13,774 bases of DNA, taken from the NCBI RefSeq assembly GCF_040797585.1, contig NZ_JBFNEO010000062.1, positions 1 to 13,774 of the forward strand, given 5' to 3'. This stretch comes from Clostridium_Z sp040797585 (GTDB lineage Bacteria > Bacillota > Clostridia > Clostridiales > Clostridiaceae). The notes beneath the pieces are model-generated. The model had not been told where the DNA came from. It made no database searches and saw only the letters and a list, made by a program, of their open reading frames with translations. The position numbers and the translations under genes are program-made. The stretch's first letter is position 1, and each line of letters starts with the position of its first letter. Below are positions 1-6,251 of this stretch, one piece after another.

Positions 1-167
1 CCACAATTTTTAAAATTGCAGGGCTCTGTTATATTAATTAGCTAGAAGTTTTAAAGTTTATATAGAACTTTAAGAATAATTCAATCTATTTAGGGTTAAG
101 TTACAATGGTTATATAAAATGGATTTTGAGGTAAAACCCTATATAGAGAATTATTTTCTTGTTGGTC
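1..167. other. Non-coding stretch downstream of the acetyltransferase gene
   Basis: This AT-rich stretch lies downstream of the minus-strand acetyltransferase gene and runs to the window edge. I found no open reading frame with a ribosome-binding site and no convincing GC-rich hairpin followed by a T tract. Only weak AT-only inverted repeats are visible, for example AAAGTT with AACTTT around position 60 to 75. Where the efflux operon transcript ends is therefore not shown here. Confidence 0.5.
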
Positions 168-653
168 TTATAAATAATTTTCCTCATGATGAAGAGATTT
201 AACCATTATAAGACAAGGGCAGTTTTCACCCCATATTTCTTTTATTTCTTCTAAGGGAGAGAAACCTATACTTTCATAGAAACCTCGTGTTTTTTTATAA
301 TAAGGATCCTTATGAGAAGGCCCTAGAGTCTTAACCATAAGAAATTCATACTTATTACACCGCAGATGATGGTGAATATATTTTAGTAATGTAGTACCTA
401 TTTTTTTATTATGGTATTCTTCTAATACTCCCATGCAGAAAATTTCAGCAGTATGAGGATTATTTTCTTTTATTGAGACAAAGCCTACAGGAGTTTTATT
501 ATCATAAGCGCTATAGAATAGCATATCTTTGCTTTTATTTATATAGTATTTAGTGGATTCTTCTATGCCGAACCAATTTGGTAAGCTATTTAATACCCTA
601 GAGCATATATTTTCTTTTAAGCTATCATCACATATATACTTGTATTGTATCAA
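168..653 (-). CDS. GNAT-family N-acetyltransferase
   Basis: This is a predicted acetyl-CoA-dependent N-acetyltransferase of 161 residues, a normal single-domain GNAT length, probably cytosolic. The acetyl-CoA pyrophosphate loop is seen as EYHNKKIGTTLL around residues 79 to 90, following the beta strand EIFCMGVL. The C-terminal GNAT element GFYESIGF lies around residues 124 to 131. The start is a TTG preceded by AAGGAGGGA at suitable spacing. That ribosome-binding site overlaps the end of the upstream ABC gene, whose stop codon is only 2 nt away, so the gene is the third cistron of the efflux operon and probably translationally coupled. The substrate cannot be read from the sequence. The context makes a drug or a toxic amine a reasonable guess, but many GNATs of this kind act on proteins or small metabolites. 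Confidence 0.85.
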   Translation of the reverse strand: MIQYKYICDDSLKENICSRVLNSLPNWFGIEESTKYYINKSKDMLFYSAYDNKTPVGFVSIKENNPHTAEIFCMGVLEEYHNKKIGTTLLKYIHHHLRCNKYEFLMVKTLGPSHKDPYYKKTRGFYESIGFSPLEEIKEIWGENCPCLIMVKSLHHEENYL

Positions 654-655
654 TT

Positions 656-2440
656 TTAAGCTCCCTCCTTAAGGAATTTATATTGAGCAGTGAAAAGATC
701 ATAATATTTTCCTTTAAGTTTTATAAGCTCTTCGTGAGAACCAGCTTCGCATATATTTCCATTATCAATAACCATTATCTTATCACAATCTCTTATGGTT
801 GATAATCTATGAGCGATAACAAAGGAAGTTCTTCCGTGCAAGAGTTTGTTTATTCCTTTTTGAACTAGAATTTCTGTGTAAGTGTCTATATTAGAAGTAG
901 CTTCATCTAATATCAATATTCTAGGATTAGCAAGTAATGCACGAGCAAAGGATATTAGTTGTCTTTGACCAACAGAAAGTCTTGATCCACGTTCATTAAC
1001 TTCTGTATCATATCCTTTTTCAAGGCTCATTATAAAGTCGTGAGCATTTACAGCCTTAGCAGCTTTTATTACATCTTCATCTGTTGCATTAAGTTTTCCG
1101 TATTTTATATTTTCCTTAATGGTTGCAGAGAATAAGAATGTATCCTGAAGCATAATCCCCATTTGACTTCTTAAAGAGGATATATCTACATTTTCAACAT
1201 TGAGACCATCTATTAATACTTCTCCTTCAGTAGTGTCATAGAATCTACTAATAAGATTTATTATTGTAGTTTTACCAGCTCCAGTAGGTCCTACCAGTGC
1301 TATGCTTTCACCAGGCTTTACCTTGAAGTTCACATTGTGAAGCACAGGAGTTTCATCATAAGCAAAGGTTACATTTTTAAATTCTACATTACCATTAATA
1401 ACAGGCATTTTAATTGCTAATTCACTATTTACGATATCAGGGTTTATATCCATTATTTCAAAGATTCTTTCTCCAGCAGCAAAGTTGGTTATTAAAGTAT
1501 TGTAGAAGTTTGATATATTCATTATAGGTCTCCAGAACATTGTTATATACCAAGAAAAGGCTATAAGAGTACCTACAGAAATATCATCTTTTATTATAAG
1601 TCTCGCTCCAACCCAGTAAACTATAACAGAACCAAATCCCCAAGAAAGTTCAACCAGTGGCCAAAACAAGTCATTTAGCTTAATACAATGATTAAAAGAA
1701 TTCATCATTTCATTAACTAATTCATTAAAGTTTTTTGAAGTGTTTTTTTCATTAGCAAAGCTTTGAATTATTTTAATACCAGAAAAATCTTCGTGGGTAA
1801 AAGCATTAAGGTTAGAACGTTTTTGTCTATACTTGATCCACCTCTTAGTACCATATTTCTCTATAGAGAATAAAGATACAAATAATAGAGGAAGAATTAT
1901 AATAGCAGCCAGTGCTAATTTGTAATTAAGATAAAACATTACTACAGTTACGCAAAGAAGATTTAAAACTTCAGGAACTAAACTTGTTATAGAGGTTGAA
2001 AAAAGTTCTTGAAGAGAATTTACGTCTCCCATAACACGGGCAAGGATTTTTCCAACGGGTCTATTGTCAAAGAAAGAGAAAGAAAGCTTTTGTATATGAG
2101 TATAAAGTTCATCTCTTATACTTACTAAGATTTTATTAGTAACCTCTGACATCATTATAATTCTCTTCTTAGAAGCAATCATTCCTAAAAAGTTTAAGCC
2201 TACTAATAAAGCTGCAATATATATAAGACCATTTACATTAGAATCTTGTATATTCTCATCAATAGCTACTTTTAATAAATATGGATTTAGTAGTCCGCAT
2301 ATCATTACAAAAACCATGAGAGAAATAACAATAAATACTTTAAGACTATAAGGTTTTAGATATCCTAATAATCTTTTTATAATATAAGACTTAGAATGAT
2401 GAATTGAAGACTCATCCTGTCTTACTGAATTTCTAGCCAT
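656..2440 (-). CDS. ABC exporter half-transporter, catalytic partner of a heterodimer
   Basis: This 594-residue protein has the usual length of a fused membrane-plus-ATPase half-exporter. The N-terminal part (about residues 20 to 320) holds the six-helix exporter membrane domain, and the C-terminal part is the nucleotide-binding domain. Walker A is GPTGAGKTT at 384 to 392. Walker B ends LILDEAT with catalytic Glu513. The switch histidine is in VIAHRLST. The signature motif is LSVGQ (488 to 492) instead of LSGGQ. The start codon ATG overlaps the stop of the preceding half-transporter in a TAATG junction, which implies coupled translation and equal stoichiometry. With its partner it should form a heterodimeric multidrug or peptide exporter of the BmrCD, LmrCD and TM287/288 type, in the cytoplasmic membrane. 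The substrate is unknown. Confidence 0.93.
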   Translation of the reverse strand: MARNSVRQDESSIHHSKSYIIKRLLGYLKPYSLKVFIVISLMVFVMICGLLNPYLLKVAIDENIQDSNVNGLIYIAALLVGLNFLGMIASKKRIIMMSEVTNKILVSIRDELYTHIQKLSFSFFDNRPVGKILARVMGDVNSLQELFSTSITSLVPEVLNLLCVTVVMFYLNYKLALAAIIILPLLFVSLFSIEKYGTKRWIKYRQKRSNLNAFTHEDFSGIKIIQSFANEKNTSKNFNELVNEMMNSFNHCIKLNDLFWPLVELSWGFGSVIVYWVGARLIIKDDISVGTLIAFSWYITMFWRPIMNISNFYNTLITNFAAGERIFEIMDINPDIVNSELAIKMPVINGNVEFKNVTFAYDETPVLHNVNFKVKPGESIALVGPTGAGKTTIINLISRFYDTTEGEVLIDGLNVENVDISSLRSQMGIMLQDTFLFSATIKENIKYGKLNATDEDVIKAAKAVNAHDFIMSLEKGYDTEVNERGSRLSVGQRQLISFARALLANPRILILDEATSNIDTYTEILVQKGINKLLHGRTSFVIAHRLSTIRDCDKIMVIDNGNICEAGSHEELIKLKGKYYDLFTAQYKFLKEGA

Positions 2441-4197
2441 TATACCACCTCTTTTTTATTTTCATTACTGATAAATTCATCTAAATTAAAATCCTTAAAT
2501 TGTTCACAATAGATTTCATAATACTTACCCTTAATAGCTAATAGTTCTTCATGGGTACCTCTTTCTACTATTTCTCCATTTTCCATAAATAATATGATAT
2601 CAGCGTTTTTAACAGCAGATATTCTATGAGCTATTATAAAGGTGGTGTTAGATGACTTATTGTTGTTAAGATTTTTTAAGAGTTTAAATTCTGTTTCCAT
2701 ATCTAAGGCAGATGTGGAATCATCCAATATTAATATTGAAGAGTTACGAACTAATGCACGAGCTATAGATAGTCTTTGCTTTTGTCCCCCAGAAAGCCCA
2801 AGACCACGTTCACCTACAACAGTTGAATAACCATCTTCTAGTTCATCTATAAATTCAGTTGCACATGCTAGTGTGCATGCCTTTATTATTTCTTCCTCAC
2901 TTGCATCTCTCTTACCAAATTTAATGTTTTGAGATATGGTATCTGAGAAAAGGAATGTATCTTGAGGAACTATAGACATAGAGTTCCTTAAAGTTTTTAG
3001 GTTTAATTCCTTAACATTAACTCCATCAACTAGGACTTCACCTTGAAACACATCGTAATATCTTCCTATTAGTCCTATAAGACTGGATTTACCAGATCCT
3101 GTAGTTCCCATAATGGCCACATTAGAACCGGAAGGTATCTTAAGATTTATATTTTTTAATATTACTTCATCATTATATTTAAAAGATACATTTCTAAATT
3201 CTATATTTCCAGAGACTCTTTCTAAATTCTTAGAATATTTAGAAACATCAATGTCTGGTTTAGTGTCAAAAATCTTTAGGATTTTACTACAAGAAGCTTT
3301 ATTTTGAGCTAACATGTTAGTAAGCCAACCAAGCATTCTCATAGGCCATATTAGGTTCCATATATAACCGTTAAAGGCTACAAGAGCACCTATAGACATT
3401 TCCTTTTTTATTACAAAATATCCACCAAGAGCAATCATAATTACAAGGGATAAATTTGTTAAGAACTCTATAGGGGGATAGTATTTACCCAAAATCTTTG
3501 CTTGATCCATGTTAAGCTTATGATTTACCTTATTCATTTTAAGGAATTTTAAAATTTCATGCTTTTCCCTTGCGAAAGCTTTTACAAGCCTAACTCCAGC
3601 AATATTTTCTTGTGCTGCTGTGTTCATCTCTGCATTATGGTCACTTATTTTATCGTAAGTTTCCATTTCTTTTTTCTCTAGCTTTAGAGCTAAAAAACCA
3701 ATAGGAATCATTATGGATATACAGGCTAAAGCTAGTTTCCAATTTAGATAAAATAAAAATGCAGAAGCAAATATAAAGTAGATAATATTCTCAATGAATA
3801 TCCTAAGTCCAAAGGATAAGGTTCTCCATATATTATCTATATCTTCACCTATTCTTGACATAAGCTCACCAGTGTTCATATTATCAAAATACTTAAAATG
3901 AAGACTTTGAATGTGATTAAATAAATCATACTTTAAGTCCACATTCACCCTGCTAGCCATAATATCAAAGATATATTCCTTAAAATATCCCAATATAGCA
4001 CGGCTTAAGGTAATTGCTATTAACCAGAAGGATATTTCAAGAAGTAAGGACATATTTTTTCCTATAATGACCTTATCTACTAACTCCTTCATAAGAATTG
4101 GATTTATCATATCTAACACTATATTCAGAATCATGAATAGGGTAGGTATGAATACTAGAAGCTTATACTTCCAAAGATAATTAAAAATTTTTTTCAA
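2440..4197 (-). CDS. ABC exporter half-transporter, degenerate-site partner of a heterodimer
   Basis: This 585-residue half-exporter has an N-terminal six-helix membrane domain (about residues 10 to 310) and a C-terminal ATPase domain. Walker A is GTTGSGKSS at 364 to 372, the signature is a canonical LSGGQ at 468 to 472, and the switch histidine is in IIAHRIS. Walker B reads ILILDD, so the usual catalytic glutamate is replaced by Asp493. Together with the LSVGQ signature of the partner, this gives one degenerate and one active ATP site, the hallmark of heterodimeric exporters. The start is TTG with AAAAAGGAGG 8 nt upstream; no ATG start fits. It is the first structural gene of the operon, directly after the second terminator-like hairpin of the leader. 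That places its expression under control of read-through. The inference is drug efflux; peptide export is an alternative because small ORFs precede it. Confidence 0.93.
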   Translation of the reverse strand: MKKIFNYLWKYKLLVFIPTLFMILNIVLDMINPILMKELVDKVIIGKNMSLLLEISFWLIAITLSRAILGYFKEYIFDIMASRVNVDLKYDLFNHIQSLHFKYFDNMNTGELMSRIGEDIDNIWRTLSFGLRIFIENIIYFIFASAFLFYLNWKLALACISIMIPIGFLALKLEKKEMETYDKISDHNAEMNTAAQENIAGVRLVKAFAREKHEILKFLKMNKVNHKLNMDQAKILGKYYPPIEFLTNLSLVIMIALGGYFVIKKEMSIGALVAFNGYIWNLIWPMRMLGWLTNMLAQNKASCSKILKIFDTKPDIDVSKYSKNLERVSGNIEFRNVSFKYNDEVILKNINLKIPSGSNVAIMGTTGSGKSSLIGLIGRYYDVFQGEVLVDGVNVKELNLKTLRNSMSIVPQDTFLFSDTISQNIKFGKRDASEEEIIKACTLACATEFIDELEDGYSTVVGERGLGLSGGQKQRLSIARALVRNSSILILDDSTSALDMETEFKLLKNLNNNKSSNTTFIIAHRISAVKNADIILFMENGEIVERGTHEELLAIKGKYYEIYCEQFKDFNLDEFISNENKKEVV

Positions 4198-4215
4198 TGT
4201 CTAGACCTCCTTTTT

Positions 4216-4271
4216 AGAAAAGAAAAGGCCATGAATAACCTTGTGAAACACAAGGTTAAACCATGACCTTT
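4216..4271 (-). terminator. Leader terminator T3, next to the ABC gene start
   Basis: Read on the minus strand, AAAGGTCATG (4262-4271) pairs with CATGGCCTTT (4224-4233), ten pairs with one G-U. After a small internal loop, AACCTTGTG pairs perfectly with CACAAGGTT around a 3-nt loop. A U-rich run (TTTTCTTTTCT) follows directly, so this is a strong intrinsic terminator by its features. It ends just before the ribosome-binding site of the first ABC gene, so it must be bypassed for the exporter to be made. It closely resembles T2 upstream, which suggests a tandem duplication. Confidence 0.8.
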
Positions 4272-4339
4272 CAGATTGAAGAATCTTATTTTAGGATAAT
4301 CTAATATTTTGCATAAGGGCATATTAGCCCTAGGGACAC

Positions 4340-4387
4340 AAAAAGGCCATGGATATGCCTTATGAAAACATAAGATTAACCATGACC
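4340..4387 (-). terminator. Leader terminator T2, related to T3
   Basis: Read on the minus strand, GGTCATGG (4380-4387) pairs with CCATGGCC (4345-4352), and an inner CTTATG pairs with CATAAG around a TTTT loop. Five Ts follow the stem. Both stem arms and the loop align with T3 (shared AAAAGGCCATG at one end and CCATGACC at the other on the plus strand). It sits about 80 nt after leader ORF 2. Its 5' arm is also complementary to an upstream hairpin arm, so it can be replaced by an antiterminator pairing. Confidence 0.72.
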
Positions 4388-4409
4388 ATAAAATTCTTAG
4401 TTTTTATAT

Positions 4410-4440
4410 AAAAGTCATGGAGTGAGAACCCCATACTTTT
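4410..4440 (-). promoter_or_regulatory. Leader hairpin, candidate switch element
   Basis: On the minus strand AAAAGTATGGGG (4429-4440) pairs with CTCCATGACTTTT (4410-4422), with one bulged G and one G-U pair. A short run TTTTATAT overlaps its end, so it could be a weak terminator or pause site. Its 3' arm contains CCATGAC, an exact complement of the T2 5' arm GTCATGG. Its 5' arm AAAAGTA is complementary to TACTTTT at the end of leader ORF 2. It could therefore relay ribosome position on ORF 2 to T2. This role is inferred from complementarity only. Confidence 0.5.
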
Positions 4441-4455
4441 ACGCACCATCATAAG

Positions 4456-4482
4456 GGTACTTAAATGTTATAAAAAAGTACC
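4456..4482 (-). promoter_or_regulatory. Hairpin enclosing the stop codon of leader ORF 2
   Basis: On the minus strand GGTACTT (4476-4482), inside the last codons of leader ORF 2, is a perfect 7-bp inverted repeat of AAGTACC (4456-4462). The loop holds the TAA stop codon. A ribosome terminating or stalled near the end of ORF 2 would keep this hairpin open. The same ORF 2 bases can alternatively pair with the arm at 4434-4440. Function is inferred. Confidence 0.45.
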
Positions 4483-4563
4483 ACTAAAGAAGATAGGGTT
4501 AACACCTGTTTTATAATTATTAAGTTTTAAAGATGAACTATTATTTAATAACATAATTAACAT
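4468..4563 (-). CDS. Leader peptide 2, 31 residues, with PIFF motif
   Basis: This small ORF starts with ATG at 4563 and has an excellent ribosome-binding site (AAAAAGGAGGT, 7 nt before the start) that begins right at the stop of leader ORF 1, so the two are likely coupled. The peptide begins MLIMLLNNSSS and ends VNPIFFSGTFL. It shares with leader peptide 1 the start MLxM, an LNNS segment and the core PIFF followed by a small residue. The DNA behind the core, CCCTATCTTCTTT, is identical in both. It uses ATC and TTC codons, which are uncommon in so AT-rich a genome. It has no clear signal peptide and no cysteine. I infer a regulatory leader peptide whose translation controls the downstream hairpins; a secreted peptide exported by the ABC pair is a less likely alternative. 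Confidence 0.7.
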   Translation of the reverse strand: MLIMLLNNSSSLKLNNYKTGVNPIFFSGTFL

Positions 4564-4579
4564 AGGTCCTACCTCCTTT

Positions 4580-4669
4580 TTAAAATTCACTGTTACCAAA
4601 GAAGATAGGGCTATTATTTAAAAATAAATTTCCAGCGATTAATAGAGTCTTAAATTTCATTTTTAACAT
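4580..4669 (-). CDS. Leader peptide 1, 29 residues, with PIFF motif
   Basis: This is the first small ORF of the leader, starting with ATG at 4669 after AAGAAGGAGGT at 7-nt spacing, about 46 nt downstream of the predicted transcription start. The peptide begins MLKMKFKTLLIAGN and ends LNNSPIFFGNSEF. The ribosome-binding-site block AAGGAGGTAGGA, the MLxM start and the PIFF core are repeated in leader ORF 2, so the pair looks like a diverged tandem duplication. The N-terminal half is mildly basic and hydrophobic, but it is too short for a classical signal peptide with cleavage site. Its position before attenuator-like hairpins and an efflux pump suggests a stalling-type leader peptide. I do not recognise the sequence as a named family. 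Confidence 0.7.
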   Translation of the reverse strand: MLKMKFKTLLIAGNLFLNNSPIFFGNSEF

Positions 4670-4715
4670 TTTTCCTACCTCCTTCTTTAAAATTTATTAA
4701 TAAGTTTTATCTTAC

Positions 4716-4777
4716 ATTAATAGAATATTATCATTACAAAATAATGTCAATAAAAAATATTTAATTAATAGAATATT
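4716..4777. repeat. 14-bp exact direct repeat around the ABC operon promoter
   Basis: The plus-strand sequence ATTAATAGAATATT occurs exactly at 4716-4729 and again at 4764-4777. The first copy covers the -10 region of the exporter operon promoter, the second lies upstream of its -35. Such placement is what one expects of a pair of operator half-sites, but the repeat is nearly pure A and T, so it could also have little function. The upstream copy also contains the small palindrome AGAATATTCT on the minus strand. Confidence 0.5.
4722..4750 (-). promoter_or_regulatory. Sigma-A-type promoter of the leader and ABC operon
   Basis: On the minus strand a perfect -35 box TTGACA (4745-4750) is followed after 17 nt by TATTCT (4722-4727), which matches four of six -10 positions. 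The predicted start near 4715 leaves about 46 nt to leader ORF 1. No terminator was found between murC and this promoter, so some read-through from murC is possible. Confidence 0.72.
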
Positions 4778-4808
4778 CTGTACCATATCAGATGTTTTTA
4801 AAGGGTTA

Positions 4809-6179
4809 TTATTTAAGGAACATTTCTCCAACTTTAACTACATCACCAGCTCCTACAGTGATAAGTAAATCTCCTTTGTTTAACTTAGAAGACACATATT
4901 TCATGGCATCTTCATGACTTTTAGCATTTATACATTTAAGTCCTTTTTCTCTAATTTTATCTCCTAACATTTCTGAACTAACAATTCCAGTATCTTTTTC
5001 TCTCGCAGCATATATATCAAGAAGTATTAATTCATCACAATCATTAAAGCTCTCTACAAAATCATTAAATAGACTGTGGGTTCTTGTATAGGTGTGAGGT
5101 TGGAACACACAATATATTTTGTTGTAGTTCATATTTTTAACGGATTCTAAGGTAGCTTTTATTTCAGATGGATGATGTGCATAATCATCAATTACCGTTA
5201 CACTATCCTTTTCCCCTTTGAATTCGAATCTTTTATGAGCATTTCCAAAATTCTTAAGACCAGATACTATAGCTTCATTAGGGATATTAAGGACTAATGA
5301 AGCGCCAATAGCACTTAATGCATTAAGAATATTATGCTTTCCAGGTACTTTTAAGGATATATTAAATAATAAGTCTCCTTTAAAGAAAACATCAAACTTA
5401 GAACCATGACCCAGGAATTCAATGTTTTTAGCTATTAAGTCCCCATTCTCAATTCCATAAGTTAATGTATTACATTTTGCACCTTTTAGAACCTTTACTA
5501 CTCTAGAATCATCAGCACATCCTATGGCATAACCATCTTCAGGAATTAGACTAACAAATTTCTTAAACGCTTCCTCAATATGTTCTATATCCCTATAATA
5601 GTCAAGATGATCTGCATCTATATTTAAAATTATTCCTATATAAGGATAGAACTTTAAGAATGATTCCTTATATTCACAAGCTTCAGTTATAAAATACTCA
5701 CTATTTCCTATTTTAAAGTTTCCATTTATAATATCTAAGTTTCCACCAACTAGAATAGTTGGGTCTAAATTTCCTTCTAAAGTTATGTGGGATATCATAG
5801 AAGTAGTAGATGTTTTACCATGGGTACCGGATATGGCCACATTATACTTATGTCCTTTCATAATAAGACCTAGAAATTCAGCTCTATCCATAAGAGCTAT
5901 ATTATTTTCTTTAGCATATATAAGTTCAGGGTTATCAGAAGAGATAGCAGCAGTGTATACTACTAGAGATACATCCTTCAAATTATTTTTATCATGGCCT
6001 ATATATATTTCACAGCCTTTTTCTTCTAATATTTCAGTTATATTCGAAGAGCTTCTATCAGATCCAGATACCTTATATCCATTATTCAAAAGCACGGCGG
6101 CAAGTCCGCTCATACTTACTCCACCAATTCCTATAAAATGTATTTTCTTATTTTTATCCTTTAAAAAGTCAAAAGACAA
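4809..6179 (-). CDS. murC: UDP-N-acetylmuramate--L-alanine ligase
   Basis: MurC adds L-alanine to UDP-MurNAc using ATP, the first amino-acid step of cytoplasmic peptidoglycan precursor synthesis. The three Mur-ligase domains are recognisable: the N-terminal UDP-binding fold with HFIGIGGVSMSG (residues 14 to 25), the central ATP-binding domain with GTHGKTSTT (118 to 126), and the C-terminal domain introduced by DDYAHHPSEI (331 to 340). At 456 residues the length is normal and the gene is intact. I place the start at a TTG whose AGAGGAG ribosome-binding site is 8 nt upstream, giving MSFDFLKDKNKK. A GTG three codons earlier (6188) would lie almost on top of that site. The gene follows the HD-GYP gene after about 70 nt. 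A TATAAT at 6217-6222 on the minus strand could be part of its own promoter, but the -35 is poor. Confidence 0.95.
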   Translation of the reverse strand: MSFDFLKDKNKKIHFIGIGGVSMSGLAAVLLNNGYKVSGSDRSSSNITEILEEKGCEIYIGHDKNNLKDVSLVVYTAAISSDNPELIYAKENNIALMDRAEFLGLIMKGHKYNVAISGTHGKTSTTSMISHITLEGNLDPTILVGGNLDIINGNFKIGNSEYFITEACEYKESFLKFYPYIGIILNIDADHLDYYRDIEHIEEAFKKFVSLIPEDGYAIGCADDSRVVKVLKGAKCNTLTYGIENGDLIAKNIEFLGHGSKFDVFFKGDLLFNISLKVPGKHNILNALSAIGASLVLNIPNEAIVSGLKNFGNAHKRFEFKGEKDSVTVIDDYAHHPSEIKATLESVKNMNYNKIYCVFQPHTYTRTHSLFNDFVESFNDCDELILLDIYAAREKDTGIVSSEMLGDKIREKGLKCINAKSHEDAMKYVSSKLNKGDLLITVGAGDVVKVGEMFLK

Positions 6180-6251
6180 TGATCTCACTCCTCTTGATTA
6201 AATTATTCATTTAATAATTATATACATATTTAATATAAATGAATACATAAA

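Larger units (their letters stand above)
4198..4715 (-). promoter_or_regulatory. Long regulatory leader of the ABC exporter operon
   Basis: This leader of about 500 nt lies between the predicted transcription start (near 4715) and the TTG start of the first ABC gene. In transcript order it contains leader ORF 1, leader ORF 2, a hairpin across the end of ORF 2, a second hairpin, terminator-like hairpin T2, and terminator-like hairpin T3, which ends next to the ABC ribosome-binding site. Alternative pairings are visible: CCATGAC of the second hairpin (4414-4420) with GTCATGG of the T2 5' arm (4380-4386); CCTTATGA (4449-4456) with TCATAAGG of T2 (4358-4365); and the T2 3' arm (4345-4352) with the T3 5' arm (4261-4268). 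This is the layout of a transcription attenuator. Which state is induced cannot be settled by eye. Confidence 0.7.

Noticed and set aside
2642..2830. Plus-strand ORF of 62 codons inside the first ABC gene
   Set aside because: It is antisense to the conserved ATPase domain, has no ribosome-binding site that persuades, and its protein looks like a translation of the opposite strand.
3113..3307. Plus-strand ORF of 64 codons inside the first ABC gene
   Set aside because: It is antisense to a conserved coding region, with no independent start signals or recognisable domain.
4468..4669. The two small ORFs as an AgrD-type or lantibiotic precursor exported by the ABC pair
   Set aside because: They have no cysteine, no double-glycine leader and no modification enzyme or protease domain nearby; the ABC proteins lack a peptidase domain. 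The hairpins downstream fit an attenuator better. The possibility is not fully excluded.
4198..4808. Reading the ABC leader repeats as a mobile element, CRISPR array or named riboswitch
   Set aside because: There is no transposase, no target-site duplication and no regular spacer pattern. The repeats are terminator hairpins and small ORFs. No T-box, SAM, purine or other riboswitch core that I know was recognised.
5785..6201. Plus-strand ORF of 138 codons opposite murC
   Set aside because: It overlaps the well-conserved N-terminal half of murC in antisense. Its hydrophobic, proline-rich composition is typical of a shadow frame.
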